DNA of 64,000 nucleotides. Origin: Bradyrhizobium japonicum USDA 6. GTDB lineage: Bacteria > Pseudomonadota > Alphaproteobacteria > Rhizobiales > Xanthobacteraceae. The DNA lies in contig NC_017249.1 of assembly GCF_000284375.1 (NCBI RefSeq), positions 5,992,001-6,056,000 on the forward strand. The letters run 5' to 3'. The translations under genes and the position numbers were made by a program. Below, piece by piece: positions 1 through 8,420 of the stretch. How positions within the stretch are numbered: position 1 is the first letter of the stretch; every line of letters starts with the position of its first letter. The notes under the pieces are model-generated. The model was not told the DNA's origin. It did not search any database and worked only from the letters and a program-made list of their open reading frames with translations.

Positions 1-199
1 TCGAGGTCAGCGCCGAGATGATGTGGTTGCCGAGCTTGCGCGCAACCTCGCCATCCGGTGGCAATTGCTCGTTGCGCTTGACCATCGCCGACTGCGAGCC
101 GGCGGTGGAGCGCCCGTCCTCCCATTCGCTGGCGTCCATGATGCGGCGGAATTCCGCCACATCATCTTTGCTCAGGACACCAGGCAGGCATGTCAACAT
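1..199 (-). CDS. PKHD-type Fe(II)/2-oxoglutarate hydroxylase (YbiX/PiuC family), 5' part only
   Basis: The reverse strand from position 199 reads [20 protein letters not shown] and continues with a segment containing WEDGRSTAG and KRNEQLP. This matches the N-terminus of the PKHD/YbiX/PiuC family of Fe(II)-dependent dioxygenases. Only about 66 residues are in the window; the catalytic HxD...H motif would lie beyond the left edge. The ATG begins two bases after the stop codon of the TonB receptor, so the two are very probably one transcript. In enterobacteria and pseudomonads this family sits next to Fiu/PiuA catecholate receptors (fiu-ybiX, piuA-piuC), which supports a role in iron-siderophore metabolism. 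The exact substrate is not known from the sequence. Confidence 0.85.
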   Translation of the reverse strand, partial: MLTCLPGVLSKDDVAEFRRIMDASEWEDGRSTAGSQSAMVKRNEQLPPDGEVARKLGNHIISALTS

Positions 200-201
200 G
201 A

Positions 202-2619
202 TCAGAACTTCGCCGACGTTATGACGTAGAACGCCCTGCCCGGCGCGACCGCCACGAACGGCGTCGCGCTGCGATAGAGCGTATCGTAATAGAGCTTGTT
301 GGTGAGGTTCTGCGCGTAGAACTTCATGGTCCAGTTCTTGTCGATCTTCTTCTCGATGAACGCGTCGAAGCGCCAGTAGCTCGGGATCAGCGTGCCGGTA
401 TTGGCGCCGAAGGTGCCGCCATAGACCTTGGAGCGGAACACCGCCTGGCCGCCAAGCTCCCAGTCACCGTCGAACTTGTACTTGGTGAGCAAGCTGAACG
501 ACTGATGCGCGACGTTGGCGAGCGGCAGGCCGACATTGCCCGGGATGTTGCTCTTGGTGACCTTCGAGTCCATCAGCACGATGCCGCCGAAGATACTCCA
601 GCGATCGGTCAGCTTGCCGCTGGCCTCGATGTCGATACCCTGGATCCGGTAGGCCGCCCCCGAGGTCAGCGTGGTGCCGACGGTCTCACGGGCATTGTCC
701 TTCGTCGTTTGGAACAGTGCGCCGGTCACCAGCAGGTGGCGGTCGAACAGCTCCCATTTGGTGCCGACTTCCGCCCCCTTGTTCTGCTCGGGCCCGAGGA
801 TCGTAGTGCCGGTCGGCGGAGACGAGCCGTAGTCCGTGCCGGTTGCGTCGAGCTCGGAGCCGAACGGATTCGTCGAGGTCGCATAGGCCGCATAGAGGCT
901 GCCGATCGGAACGGGCTTGTAGACGATGCCGGCGTTGTAGTTGACGAAGTCGGAGTCGACGCTGCTCGAAGCCGCCGCAATCGACGATTTCAGCTTGTAG
1001 CTGTCCCAGCGCACACCACCGTTCACGATGATGGTGTCTTCCCAGTTCGCCGTGTCCATCACGTAGACGGCGCCGCTATCGACGTTGTAGCGGGTCGGAT
1101 CGCCGCCGAGCACCGGGTTGAACGGGCCGGGCGTGTTGGTATAGCCCGGCGAATACATGTTCTGCAGGGTCAAAGCGCCATTGCTGTTGAAGCCGGAGCC
1201 GAACGCTTCCGACGAGAGGCCGGTGTAGCGGCCGATTCCGATGCGTTCATTGGCCACATCGAGCCCGGTCACCGCGGTGTGCTTGACCGATCCCGTGTTG
1301 AACTTGAACGCGGCTTCTTCCTGGTTGGCGATGACGTCAACCCACTGGTTGCGGCTCTGTGCGCTCGCGGTGATCGTCCACTTGGTCGGATCGGGATTGG
1401 TCGTGATCGGCGACTGCGGCAACGTGCCGATATATTCCAGCGTCGACTGCTCCATGCGGGTCCGGCTGGTCAGGGTGATGTTGTTGGTCGGCTTGTATTC
1501 GCCGGTCAACGTGCCGAAATCCTGCCGCGCGGTCTGGAAGTCGCGATTGAGGAAGCCGTACCAGGTCCCACGCGGAATGCCCGCTTCGGTGGCCGGCACG
1601 TTGCCCTGCTTGTAATAGGGCACGCCGAAATCGGGATAGCCGCTGAGGTCGGTGTGGACGTAGTTCGTGGTGATCTTGATGTCGTTGGTCGGGGTGTACT
1701 TGGTCGAGATGAAAGTGCCCCAGCGATTGTCGGTCACGAAGTTGCGGCCGGCAACGTTGGCGTCCTGGAACAGGCCTCCGACGCGTACCGAGAAGGTCGG
1801 GTCGACGACCTGGTTGACGTCGATCGTGACGCGCTTGGTCATGTCGGTGCCGAACGTCGTCTCGGCGTTCTGGAAGTTGCGATCGGTCGCCTGCTTGGTG
1901 ACGATGTTGATCGCACCGCCCGCGGTGCCGCGGCCCGCAAAGGACGAGGCCGGGCCGCGCAGGATCTCGAGCTGCTCGGTGAAGAAGTTCTCGCGGATGG
2001 AGACCGCGGGATCGCGAATGCCGTCGATGAAGACGTCGTTGCGCACGTCGAAGCCGCGGATGAAGAAGCGGTCGCCGAACGCGTTGCCGCCTTCACCCGA
2101 GCCCAGCGTTACGCCCGCGGTCGAGCGCCCGATCTCCCTCAGGGTCGTCGCGTTCTTGTCTTCGAGGATCTCCTTGGTGAGCACGGTGATGGTCTTGGGC
2201 GTGTTCAGAAGCGGCTCGGGAAACTTGCCCGAAGCCTGGACACGGTCGACCTTGTAGGGCGCGGCCGGGTCGGCATAGGGATTTGCGTCGGCCGGGCCGG
2301 AGGGCGTCGTCGGAGCCGACTGCTGAGCCTGCTGGCGCTGCGCGGCACGACGAACCGCGTTGCGGGCGCGGACCTGCTCGGGCGAAGGCTTCGAGGCCGC
2401 CGGACGCGGACGCTGGACCGGCGCGTCGACCGTCACCGGCGGCAGGTTCGACTGCTGTGCCTCCGCGCCGCTCGACACCGACGCGACCGCGATCAAGCTC
2501 GCGACGGCCGAGACCTTCTTGCCGGAAATTCCCGCGGACTTCTCATCCATCCCATTGAACGCTGCGACCGAACGCAACGACTTCGGTGCGACCACCTGCC
2601 CCATTACCAAACGCCCCAT
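202..2619 (-). CDS. TonB-dependent siderophore receptor (Fiu-like, catecholate type)
   Basis: This 805-residue outer-membrane protein should import ferric siderophores with TonB energy. A hydrophobic stretch around residues 34-54 ending in GAEAQ looks like the signal peptide. A Pro/Ala/Gln-rich linker follows, then a plug domain (about 120-240) with [29 protein letters not shown] and [11 protein letters not shown], and then a beta-barrel ending in ITSAKF with a C-terminal Phe. The signal peptide does not start at residue 1, so a downstream ATG (position 2550) may be the true start; the first ATG is used here. The PKHD hydroxylase gene follows two bases after the stop, the arrangement seen in fiu-ybiX. 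Three ICE-like boxes lie upstream, so Irr/iron control is likely. The siderophore itself cannot be named with certainty. Confidence 0.92.
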   Translation of the reverse strand: MGRLVMGQVVAPKSLRSVAAFNGMDEKSAGISGKKVSAVASLIAVASVSSGAEAQQSNLPPVTVDAPVQRPRPAASKPSPEQVRARNAVRRAAQRQQAQQSAPTTPSGPADANPYADPAAPYKVDRVQASGKFPEPLLNTPKTITVLTKEILEDKNATTLREIGRSTAGVTLGSGEGGNAFGDRFFIRGFDVRNDVFIDGIRDPAVSIRENFFTEQLEILRGPASSFAGRGTAGGAINIVTKQATDRNFQNAETTFGTDMTKRVTIDVNQVVDPTFSVRVGGLFQDANVAGRNFVTDNRWGTFISTKYTPTNDIKITTNYVHTDLSGYPDFGVPYYKQGNVPATEAGIPRGTWYGFLNRDFQTARQDFGTLTGEYKPTNNITLTSRTRMEQSTLEYIGTLPQSPITTNPDPTKWTITASAQSRNQWVDVIANQEEAAFKFNTGSVKHTAVTGLDVANERIGIGRYTGLSSEAFGSGFNSNGALTLQNMYSPGYTNTPGPFNPVLGGDPTRYNVDSGAVYVMDTANWEDTIIVNGGVRWDSYKLKSSIAAASSSVDSDFVNYNAGIVYKPVPIGSLYAAYATSTNPFGSELDATGTDYGSSPPTGTTILGPEQNKGAEVGTKWELFDRHLLVTGALFQTTKDNARETVGTTLTSGAAYRIQGIDIEASGKLTDRWSIFGGIVLMDSKVTKSNIPGNVGLPLANVAHQSFSLLTKYKFDGDWELGGQAVFRSKVYGGTFGANTGTLIPSYWRFDAFIEKKIDKNWTMKFYAQNLTNKLYYDTLYRSATPFVAVAPGRAFYVITSAKF

Positions 2620-2722
2620 CTTCTTGTTCGCTCATTCACTTCGACGAACGATGGGTGTTGGTATCGGCCGCAAAATAGCGGGTCAATGCGAGTACACCGC
2701 GAGAACGCTTGAATAAGTCCAG

Positions 2723-2784
2723 ATCAAAACGATTCTAAACTGCAGTTTGAAATCGTTCTAAAATCAGATTGGACTCGTTCTAAA
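2723..2784 (-). promoter_or_regulatory. Tandem ICE/Irr-like iron boxes
   Basis: Three copies of TTCTAAA lie at 2733-2739, 2756-2762 and 2778-2784, spaced 23 and 22 bp apart (about two helical turns). The middle one is the best dyad: TTTGAAATCGTTCTAAA (2746-2762) matches 12 of 14 fixed positions of the rhizobial iron control element TTTAGAA-N3-TTCTAAA recognised by Irr. The outer two have a perfect right half and a weak left half. They lie 100-165 bp upstream of the receptor start. Binding by Irr is inferred. Confidence 0.6.
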
Positions 2785-2828
2785 GAGAACGCAAAATTAT
2801 CGCGCGCTTGTCGGTCTCGCTCACAGCA

Positions 2829-3068
2829 TCAATCGCTGCTCGGCGGCTTCATCAGCGAGAACAATTCGTCGACGGTTTTCTGCGCGACTGCGCGCACGCG
2901 ATCGGAGTTCTCCATGCCGGCGATGTTGACGCCGTTGACGACGGCTTTGATCTCGTCGCGAAAGTCGGTCAGGAATCGCAAGGGATCGCGCTGCTCGTTA
3001 GCGACGCGTGCGATCAGTCCCGTGATCAGAATCTGGCACGCGATCAGCTTGCCGTTCAGTTCGTCCAT
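2829..3068 (-). CDS. Small conserved-looking protein, function unknown
   Basis: The protein has 79 residues and starts MDELNGKLIACQILITGLIA. The start at 3068 is chosen because GGGAG lies seven bases upstream; an in-frame ATG at 3122 would add 18 residues without a comparable ribosome site. It has a mildly hydrophobic N-terminal helix followed by charged amphipathic helices, and no signal peptide or motif I recognise. It lies directly upstream of the TonB receptor on the same strand, about 210 bp apart, with its own ICE-like box about 75 bp upstream, so it may belong to the same iron regulon. No function is assigned. Confidence 0.55.
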   Translation of the reverse strand: MDELNGKLIACQILITGLIARVANEQRDPLRFLTDFRDEIKAVVNGVNIAGMENSDRVRAVAQKTVDELFSLMKPPSSD

Positions 3069-3142
3069 CCTGCGCTCCCGTTGTAGCCGGGCCGATATGA
3101 CCGATGCCGAATTTCCTGACAACCGAAACGCCGTGCAGGCGA

Positions 3143-3159
3143 ATTAGAACCATTCTCAC
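3143..3159 (-). promoter_or_regulatory. Second ICE/Irr-like box
   Basis: ATTAGAACCATTCTCAC matches 11 of the 14 fixed positions of the Irr/ICE dyad TTTAGAA-N3-TTCTAAA, with AGAA and TTCT arms intact. It lies about 75 bp upstream of the small ORF starting at 3068. Function is inferred from similarity to the known rhizobial motif and from the tandem boxes nearby. Confidence 0.45.
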
Positions 3160-3464
3160 AGGGTTGATTGCGGCTCACTTCGCAGCGCAGCCGGGGCGGC
3201 CTTGCGGACAGCTCTGTAAGGTACCCACACCGGCTCCGGGCATTGCCCAAGATTTGCGCGCGGATCGTTCGCGCCGGGAAAATGCAGCACTGCACACCGT
3301 AGTGTCACGGAGCTGCCTAGACAGTGCAAAGCTTTCCAATTGTTTAGGATTCCGAACGGATAGTGCTGTTTACACTGGAACTTGGCGTGTATTATACAAG
3401 CGCGCTGGAACCCTATGATTGCTCCACAATTCGTAGTTTTGGGCGTACAAGCCAACGAGCCGAC
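3160..3464. other. Intergenic region upstream of the RND adaptor
   Basis: No protein-like ORF is seen on either strand. The last 100 bases are less GC-rich than the flanks and contain GTGTATTATACAAG (about 3387-3400), which could hold a promoter -10 element for the efflux operon. I see no convincing operator. Confidence 0.3.
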
Positions 3465-3508
3465 ATGAAAAAACACGGCCGATCCTCTGGATTCTGATCA
3501 TCGCGGCC

Positions 3509-4636
3509 GTGGCCTCGGCGGGTTACTATGGCTGGCAGAGATTCGGCTCGCCCGAGGCCGGAAAAGCCCAGACGGCTCAGAAGGGTCCGCCGCGCCCGCC
3601 CGCCATCCGCGTCAGCGTTTCGCCGGTCCAGAAGACCGACTTTCCGGTTTATCTGACCGGTCTCGGCACGGTTCAGGGCTTCAATACGGTACAGGTCCGA
3701 AGCCGGGTTGACGGCCAGATCGACAAGATCGCCTTCACCGAAGGCCAGATCGTCAAGCAGGACGAACTGCTGGTCTCGATCGATCCCCGCCCCTATCAAG
3801 CCGCGCTCGACCAGGCCAAGGCCAAGAAGGCGCAGGACGAGGCGAATCTGGCCAACGCCAATCTCGAACTCCAGCGCGCCATGAAGCTCGGCGAATTCGC
3901 GACCGCGCAGCGGGTGGATACCCAGCGCTCGACGGTCGCCCAGCTCAACGCCCAGATCGCGGCCGACGAAGCCGCCATCGCCAACGCGCAAACCCAGCTC
4001 GACTACACCCAGATCAAGGCGCCGATCGCCGGCGTGGCCGGGCTGCGCCTGGTCGATATCGGCAACATCGTCAACGCCTCCACGCAGACGGGAATCGTGA
4101 CGATCTCGCAGGTCGAGCCGATCTCGGTGATCTTCACCGCGCCGGAAGACCAGCTGCCCTATATCAGCGAAGGCCAGAAGGCCGGTGCGCTCAAGGTGAT
4201 CGCGTTCACCACCGACGGCAAGAAAACGCTGGCCGAGGGCAAGCTCGCGGTCATCAACAACCAGGTCGACACGACCAGCGGGACTATTCGGCTCAAGGCG
4301 GTGTTCGACAACAAGGAACACACGCTGTGGCCGGGCCAGTCGGTTTCGACGCGCCTTCTGGTACGCACCCTGAAGGATGCGACCGTGGTTCCGGATGACG
4401 CGGTTCAGCATTCAACCAACGGCCTCTACGCCTATACCGTCAATCAGGACAACAAGGCGGAAGTGCACAAGATCAAGGTCAGCTACGCCATCGACGGCCG
4501 TTCGGTCGTCGATGAAGGCCTGAGCCCGGGTCAGCAGGTGATCACCGGCGGCCAGTTCAAGGTCCAGCCCGGAAGCCTGGTCTCGACGGCCGTAGCAAGC
4601 TCGGATCCGAGCCAGAACAAGGTACGACAGGAATGA
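3509..4636 (+). CDS. RND efflux periplasmic adaptor (membrane fusion protein, MdtA-like), start region frameshifted
   Basis: This HlyD-fold adaptor should link the inner-membrane pump encoded next to an outer-membrane channel. The lipoyl/barrel segment contains VQVRSRVDGQIDKIAFTEGQ, the coiled-coil hairpin includes ANANLELQRAM, and QLDYTQIKAPIAGVAGLRLV returns to the lipoyl half. The only in-frame initiator here is GTG at 3509, which removes the N-terminal anchor. Upstream in the same frame the sequence would read TRPILWILIIAAVASAGYYG, a good signal anchor. An ATG followed by six A's at 3465 is one base out of frame, and a seventh A would give MKKTRPILWI. A lost base is therefore likely. The gene overlaps the pump gene by ATGA. 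Confidence 0.85.
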   Translation: MASAGYYGWQRFGSPEAGKAQTAQKGPPRPPAIRVSVSPVQKTDFPVYLTGLGTVQGFNTVQVRSRVDGQIDKIAFTEGQIVKQDELLVSIDPRPYQAALDQAKAKKAQDEANLANANLELQRAMKLGEFATAQRVDTQRSTVAQLNAQIAADEAAIANAQTQLDYTQIKAPIAGVAGLRLVDIGNIVNASTQTGIVTISQVEPISVIFTAPEDQLPYISEGQKAGALKVIAFTTDGKKTLAEGKLAVINNQVDTTSGTIRLKAVFDNKEHTLWPGQSVSTRLLVRTLKDATVVPDDAVQHSTNGLYAYTVNQDNKAEVHKIKVSYAIDGRSVVDEGLSPGQQVITGGQFKVQPGSLVSTAVASSDPSQNKVRQE

Positions 4637-7600
4637 CCGAGGGCGGGATTTCGGCACCTTTCATCCGTTATCCCATCGGCACCTCGCTGCTGATGGCCGG
4701 CATCCTCTTCGTCGGTCTCGTCGCCTATCCGCTGCTGCCGGTCGCGCCGCTGCCGCAGGTGGACTTCCCGACCATCCAGATCACGGCCAATTTGCCGGGC
4801 GGCAGCCCCGAGACGATGGCCTCGTCGGTGGCCCAGCCGCTCGAGCGGCAATTCGCCCAGATCCCCGGCATCGCCCAGATGACCTCGACGAGTTATCTCG
4901 GCACCGCCTCGATCACCATCCAGTTCGACCTCAACCGCAGCATCGACGGCGCCGCCAACGACGTGCAGGGCGCCATCAACGCCGCAAGCGGCCAATTGCC
5001 GAAGAACCTGCCCTCGCCGCCGACCTACCGCAAGGTCAACCCGGCCGACGCGCCGATCCTGCTGCTCTCGGCAACATCCGAGACGCTGCCGCTGACCACC
5101 GTCAGCGATGCCGTCGACGCCCAGCTTGCCCAGCAGATCAGCCAGCTCTCGGGCGTCGCGCAGGTCTTCATCGGCGGCCAGCAGAAACCTTCCATCCGCA
5201 TTCAGATCGACCCGGCGAAGCTCGTCGCCAAGGGCCTGTCGATGGAGGACGTGCGCAGCCAGATCGCGATCACCACGGTCGACAGCCCCAAGGGCAATAT
5301 CGACGGCGAGAAGCGCGCCTACACGATCTACGCCAACGACCAGCTCACCCAGTCGAAGGACTGGAACGACGTCATCATCGCCTATCGCAACGGCGGCCCC
5401 TTGCGAATCCGAGACATCGGCCAGGCGGTCAGCGGCGCCGAAGACGCCAAGCAGGCAGCCTGGGCCAACGGCAAGCGCGGCGTGTTCCTCGTCATCTTCA
5501 AGCAACCGGGCGCCAACGTCATCGAGACGGTCGACCGGATCAAGGCGACCCTGCCTCGCCTCGTGGCGGCGATCCCGCCCGCCATCAAGATCGAGCTAAT
5601 CAGCGACCGCACCACGACGATCCGCGCCGCGGTCGAGGACGTCCAGTTCACGCTGCTCCTGACCATCGCCCTCGTGGTCATGGTGATCTTCCTCTTCCTG
5701 CGCAGCTTCTGGGCGACCGTGATTCCCACCATCACGGTTCCACTGGCGCTGCTGGGCGCGTGCGCCCTGATGTGGGTGGTCGGCTATTCGCTCGACAATC
5801 TGTCGCTGATGGCGCTCACCATCGCCGTCGGCTTCGTCGTCGACGACGCCATCGTGATGCTCGAGAACATCACGCGCTACATCGAGGAAGGCGAATCGCC
5901 GATGGCGGCGGCCTTCCGCGGCTCCAAGGAAATCGGCTTCACCATCGTCTCGATCAGCATCTCGCTGGTCGCGGTGCTGATCCCGCTGCTGCTGATGGGC
6001 GGCATCATCGGGCGCCTGTTCCGCGAATTCGCGGTCGTGCTGGCGATGACCATCTTCGTCTCGATGTTCGTGTCGCTGACGCTGACGCCGATGATGGCCT
6101 CGCGCTTCCTGCGCGCCCATGGCGAGGTGACCCACGGCAAGTTCTACCAGTGGAGCGAAGCCGCATTCGACGGCATGCTGCGCGGCTACGAATACGTGCT
6201 CGACCACGCGCTGGCCTGGCGGCGCACCACGCTCGCGATCTTCTTCGCCACGCTCGGCCTGTCGATCTATTTGTTCGTCCTGATCCCGAAAGGCTTCTTC
6301 CCGCAGCAGGACGTCGGCCTGATCACCGCGACCTCCGAAGCCTCGCAGGACATTTCGTTCAAGGAAATGCAGCGGCGCCAGGTCGAGCTCGGCAAGATCG
6401 TGATGGAGGATCCCGACGTCGCCACGATCGCGATGAACATCGGCGGCAGTGGCCGTGCCGGCAACAACGGCAACATGTTCATCACGCTGAAGCCGCGTAA
6501 CGAGCGCAACGCGTCGGCGCAGGAGATCATTGCCCGGCTGCGTCCCAAGCTCGAGAAGGTGTCCGGCGCCCGCCTCTACATGCAGGCCGCCCAGGACGTC
6601 CGGCTCGGCGGACGGCCGACGCGCACGCAGTTTGAATTCACGCTGCAGGATGCCGATCTCACCGAGCTCAACGACTGGGCGCCGAAAATCCTCGCCAAGA
6701 TGCAGACGCTGCCGCAACTGCGCGACGTCGCGACCGACCAGCAGACGCAGGGCACCACGGTCCAGCTCAAGATCAACCGCGACACCGCATCGCGCTACGG
6801 CATCCAGCCGCAGCTGATCGACGACACGCTGTATGACGCCTTCGGACAGCGGCAGGTCACGCAGTATTTCACCCAGCTCAACACCTACAAGGTGATCCTC
6901 GAGATCCTGCCGGAGCTGCAGGGCAGTCTCGACAGCCTGAACAAGCTCTACCTGAAATCGCCGCTGACCGGCGAGCAGGTGCCGCTGTCGACCTTTGCGA
7001 CCTGGACCACCGATCCGGTCCGCCCGCTCTCGATCAGCCACCAGGGCCAGTTCCCGGCGATCACGATCAGCTTCAACCTCGCCCAGGGCGTCGCGCTCGG
7101 CCAGGCCACCGAAGCCGTGCAGAAGGCGATGGCCGATCTCGGCGCACCACCGACCCTGAATTCGAGCTTCCAGGGCACCGCGCAGGCGTTCCAGCAGTCG
7201 CTCGGCACCGTGCCGCTGCTGATCCTCGCAGCCCTCGTCGTGGTCTATCTGATCCTCGGCATCCTGTACGAGAGCTACATCCATCCGATCACGATTCTGT
7301 CGACCCTGCCCTCGGCCGGCGTCGGCGCGCTCCTGATCCTGATGGCGGCCGGCTTCGACTTCAGCCTCATTGCATTGATCGGAATCATTCTCCTGATCGG
7401 CATCGTGAAGAAGAACGGCATCATGATGGTCGACTTCGCCATCGCGGCCGAGCGCGACGAGCACAAGACGCCGGAGCAATCGATCCGTCAGGCCGCGCTG
7501 CTCCGCTTCCGGCCGATCATGATGACGACGATGGCCGCCCTGCTCGGCGGGGTACCGCTGATGCTCGGCCACGGCACCGGCGCCGAGATTCGCCAGCCGC

Positions 7601-7779
7601 TCGGCTACGCCATGGTCGGCGGCCTGATCGTCAGCCAGGCGCTGACGCTGTTCACCACCCCGGTGGTCTATCTCTATCTCGACGAGCTCAACAACTGGTT
7701 CTCGGGCTGGGGCCGTTCGGGTGACGATGAAGGTCACGAGGCGCACGAGCACGGCACCGTCAAGCAGGCCGCCGAGTAA
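4633..7779 (+). CDS. RND multidrug efflux permease (MdtB/MdtC-like)
   Basis: This 1048-residue inner-membrane proton-driven drug exporter has full family length and the usual layout: TM1 near residues 10-30, a porter domain, TM2-TM6, a second porter domain, and TM7-TM12. TM4 carries the paired acids in VGFVVDDAIVMLENI that relay protons. It opens with the typical PFIRYPIGTSLLMAGI. It overlaps the adaptor gene by four bases (ATGA), so the two are co-translated. No outer-membrane factor gene is adjacent. The MdtBC subclass is suggested by the overall sequence pattern; substrates cannot be read from it. Confidence 0.93.
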   Translation: MTEGGISAPFIRYPIGTSLLMAGILFVGLVAYPLLPVAPLPQVDFPTIQITANLPGGSPETMASSVAQPLERQFAQIPGIAQMTSTSYLGTASITIQFDLNRSIDGAANDVQGAINAASGQLPKNLPSPPTYRKVNPADAPILLLSATSETLPLTTVSDAVDAQLAQQISQLSGVAQVFIGGQQKPSIRIQIDPAKLVAKGLSMEDVRSQIAITTVDSPKGNIDGEKRAYTIYANDQLTQSKDWNDVIIAYRNGGPLRIRDIGQAVSGAEDAKQAAWANGKRGVFLVIFKQPGANVIETVDRIKATLPRLVAAIPPAIKIELISDRTTTIRAAVEDVQFTLLLTIALVVMVIFLFLRSFWATVIPTITVPLALLGACALMWVVGYSLDNLSLMALTIAVGFVVDDAIVMLENITRYIEEGESPMAAAFRGSKEIGFTIVSISISLVAVLIPLLLMGGIIGRLFREFAVVLAMTIFVSMFVSLTLTPMMASRFLRAHGEVTHGKFYQWSEAAFDGMLRGYEYVLDHALAWRRTTLAIFFATLGLSIYLFVLIPKGFFPQQDVGLITATSEASQDISFKEMQRRQVELGKIVMEDPDVATIAMNIGGSGRAGNNGNMFITLKPRNERNASAQEIIARLRPKLEKVSGARLYMQAAQDVRLGGRPTRTQFEFTLQDADLTELNDWAPKILAKMQTLPQLRDVATDQQTQGTTVQLKINRDTASRYGIQPQLIDDTLYDAFGQRQVTQYFTQLNTYKVILEILPELQGSLDSLNKLYLKSPLTGEQVPLSTFATWTTDPVRPLSISHQGQFPAITISFNLAQGVALGQATEAVQKAMADLGAPPTLNSSFQGTAQAFQQSLGTVPLLILAALVVVYLILGILYESYIHPITILSTLPSAGVGALLILMAAGFDFSLIALIGIILLIGIVKKNGIMMVDFAIAAERDEHKTPEQSIRQAALLRFRPIMMTTMAALLGGVPLMLGHGTGAEIRQPLGYAMVGGLIVSQALTLFTTPVVYLYLDELNNWFSGWGRSGDDEGHEAHEHGTVKQAAE

Positions 7780-7843
7780 GCTTGCGCCGCGGCTTCCGCG
7801 ACGCTACAGCGAGGCCCTCGGTTCACGCCAACGCGGTTTCGCC

Positions 7844-8407
7844 ATGTCCATGCAATCCAGACTTGTTGCCCTCGCCGCCGCCCTTCTGCTGTCGACAGGC
7901 GGCGCGTATGCCCAGCAGAGCGCCAAGAAGAACTCCCCTGCGCCGGCTGCACAACCCTCGCCTGCCCCGACGCAGCAGCCCCAGTCTGACGGTGCGCAGC
8001 AAGCCGGATGGGTCGTGCGCTGCACCAGCGTCAGCCGCGACGCGCCGCTCGAATGCGCGATGGAGCAGAACGCGGTGCTGACCAAGACCGGCCAGACCAT
8101 CGTGCTGATCAACATCCGCATCGCGCCCGACACCCGCACGCCGGTGGCGCTGCTGCAATTGCCGCTCGGCCTCAACCTGCCCGTCGGGGCGAAGCTCCAG
8201 GTCGACGAGGGCAAGACATTCGACCTCCAGATCCAGACCTGCGAGAACCGCGGCTGCTACGCCTCGACGCCGATCGCTGCCGACCTGCTCGCGGCCTTGC
8301 GGTCGGGCAAGCAGCTGAAGGTCTCCTTCCAGAACATGGCCAAGGAGGCGATCGCGATCCCGATGCCGCTGGGCGATTTCGCGGCGGCCTACGACAAGAT
8401 CAAGTAA
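7844..8407 (+). CDS. Invasion-associated locus B (IalB) family secreted protein
   Basis: The protein has 187 residues. The chosen ATG gives MSMQSRLVALAAALLLSTGG followed by AYAQQ, a clean Sec signal peptide; a longer frame from 7721 overlaps the pump gene and is unlikely. A Pro/Gln/Ala-rich linker precedes the IalB-like domain, with GWVVRCTS, paired cysteines (LECAME and QTCENRGCYAS) and a C-terminal LKVSFQNMAKEAIAIPMPL. Family members are periplasmic or outer-membrane proteins of unclear biochemical role, named after a Bartonella locus. It follows the RND pump by 64 bases on the same strand and may share its transcript. Confidence 0.85.
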   Translation: MSMQSRLVALAAALLLSTGGAYAQQSAKKNSPAPAAQPSPAPTQQPQSDGAQQAGWVVRCTSVSRDAPLECAMEQNAVLTKTGQTIVLINIRIAPDTRTPVALLQLPLGLNLPVGAKLQVDEGKTFDLQIQTCENRGCYASTPIAADLLAALRSGKQLKVSFQNMAKEAIAIPMPLGDFAAAYDKIK

Positions 8408-8420
8408 GAGCTTATCGCCC

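Noticed and set aside
505..2712. Long plus-strand frame (735 residues) opposite the TonB receptor
   Set aside because: It is rich in Arg, Ala, Gly and Val without domain patterns, and the opposite strand encodes a clear receptor. It is an antisense shadow caused by high GC.
5596..7752. Long minus-strand frame (718 residues) opposite the first RND pump
   Set aside because: The frame is Arg/Asp/His-rich without any domain, while the plus strand encodes a complete pump.
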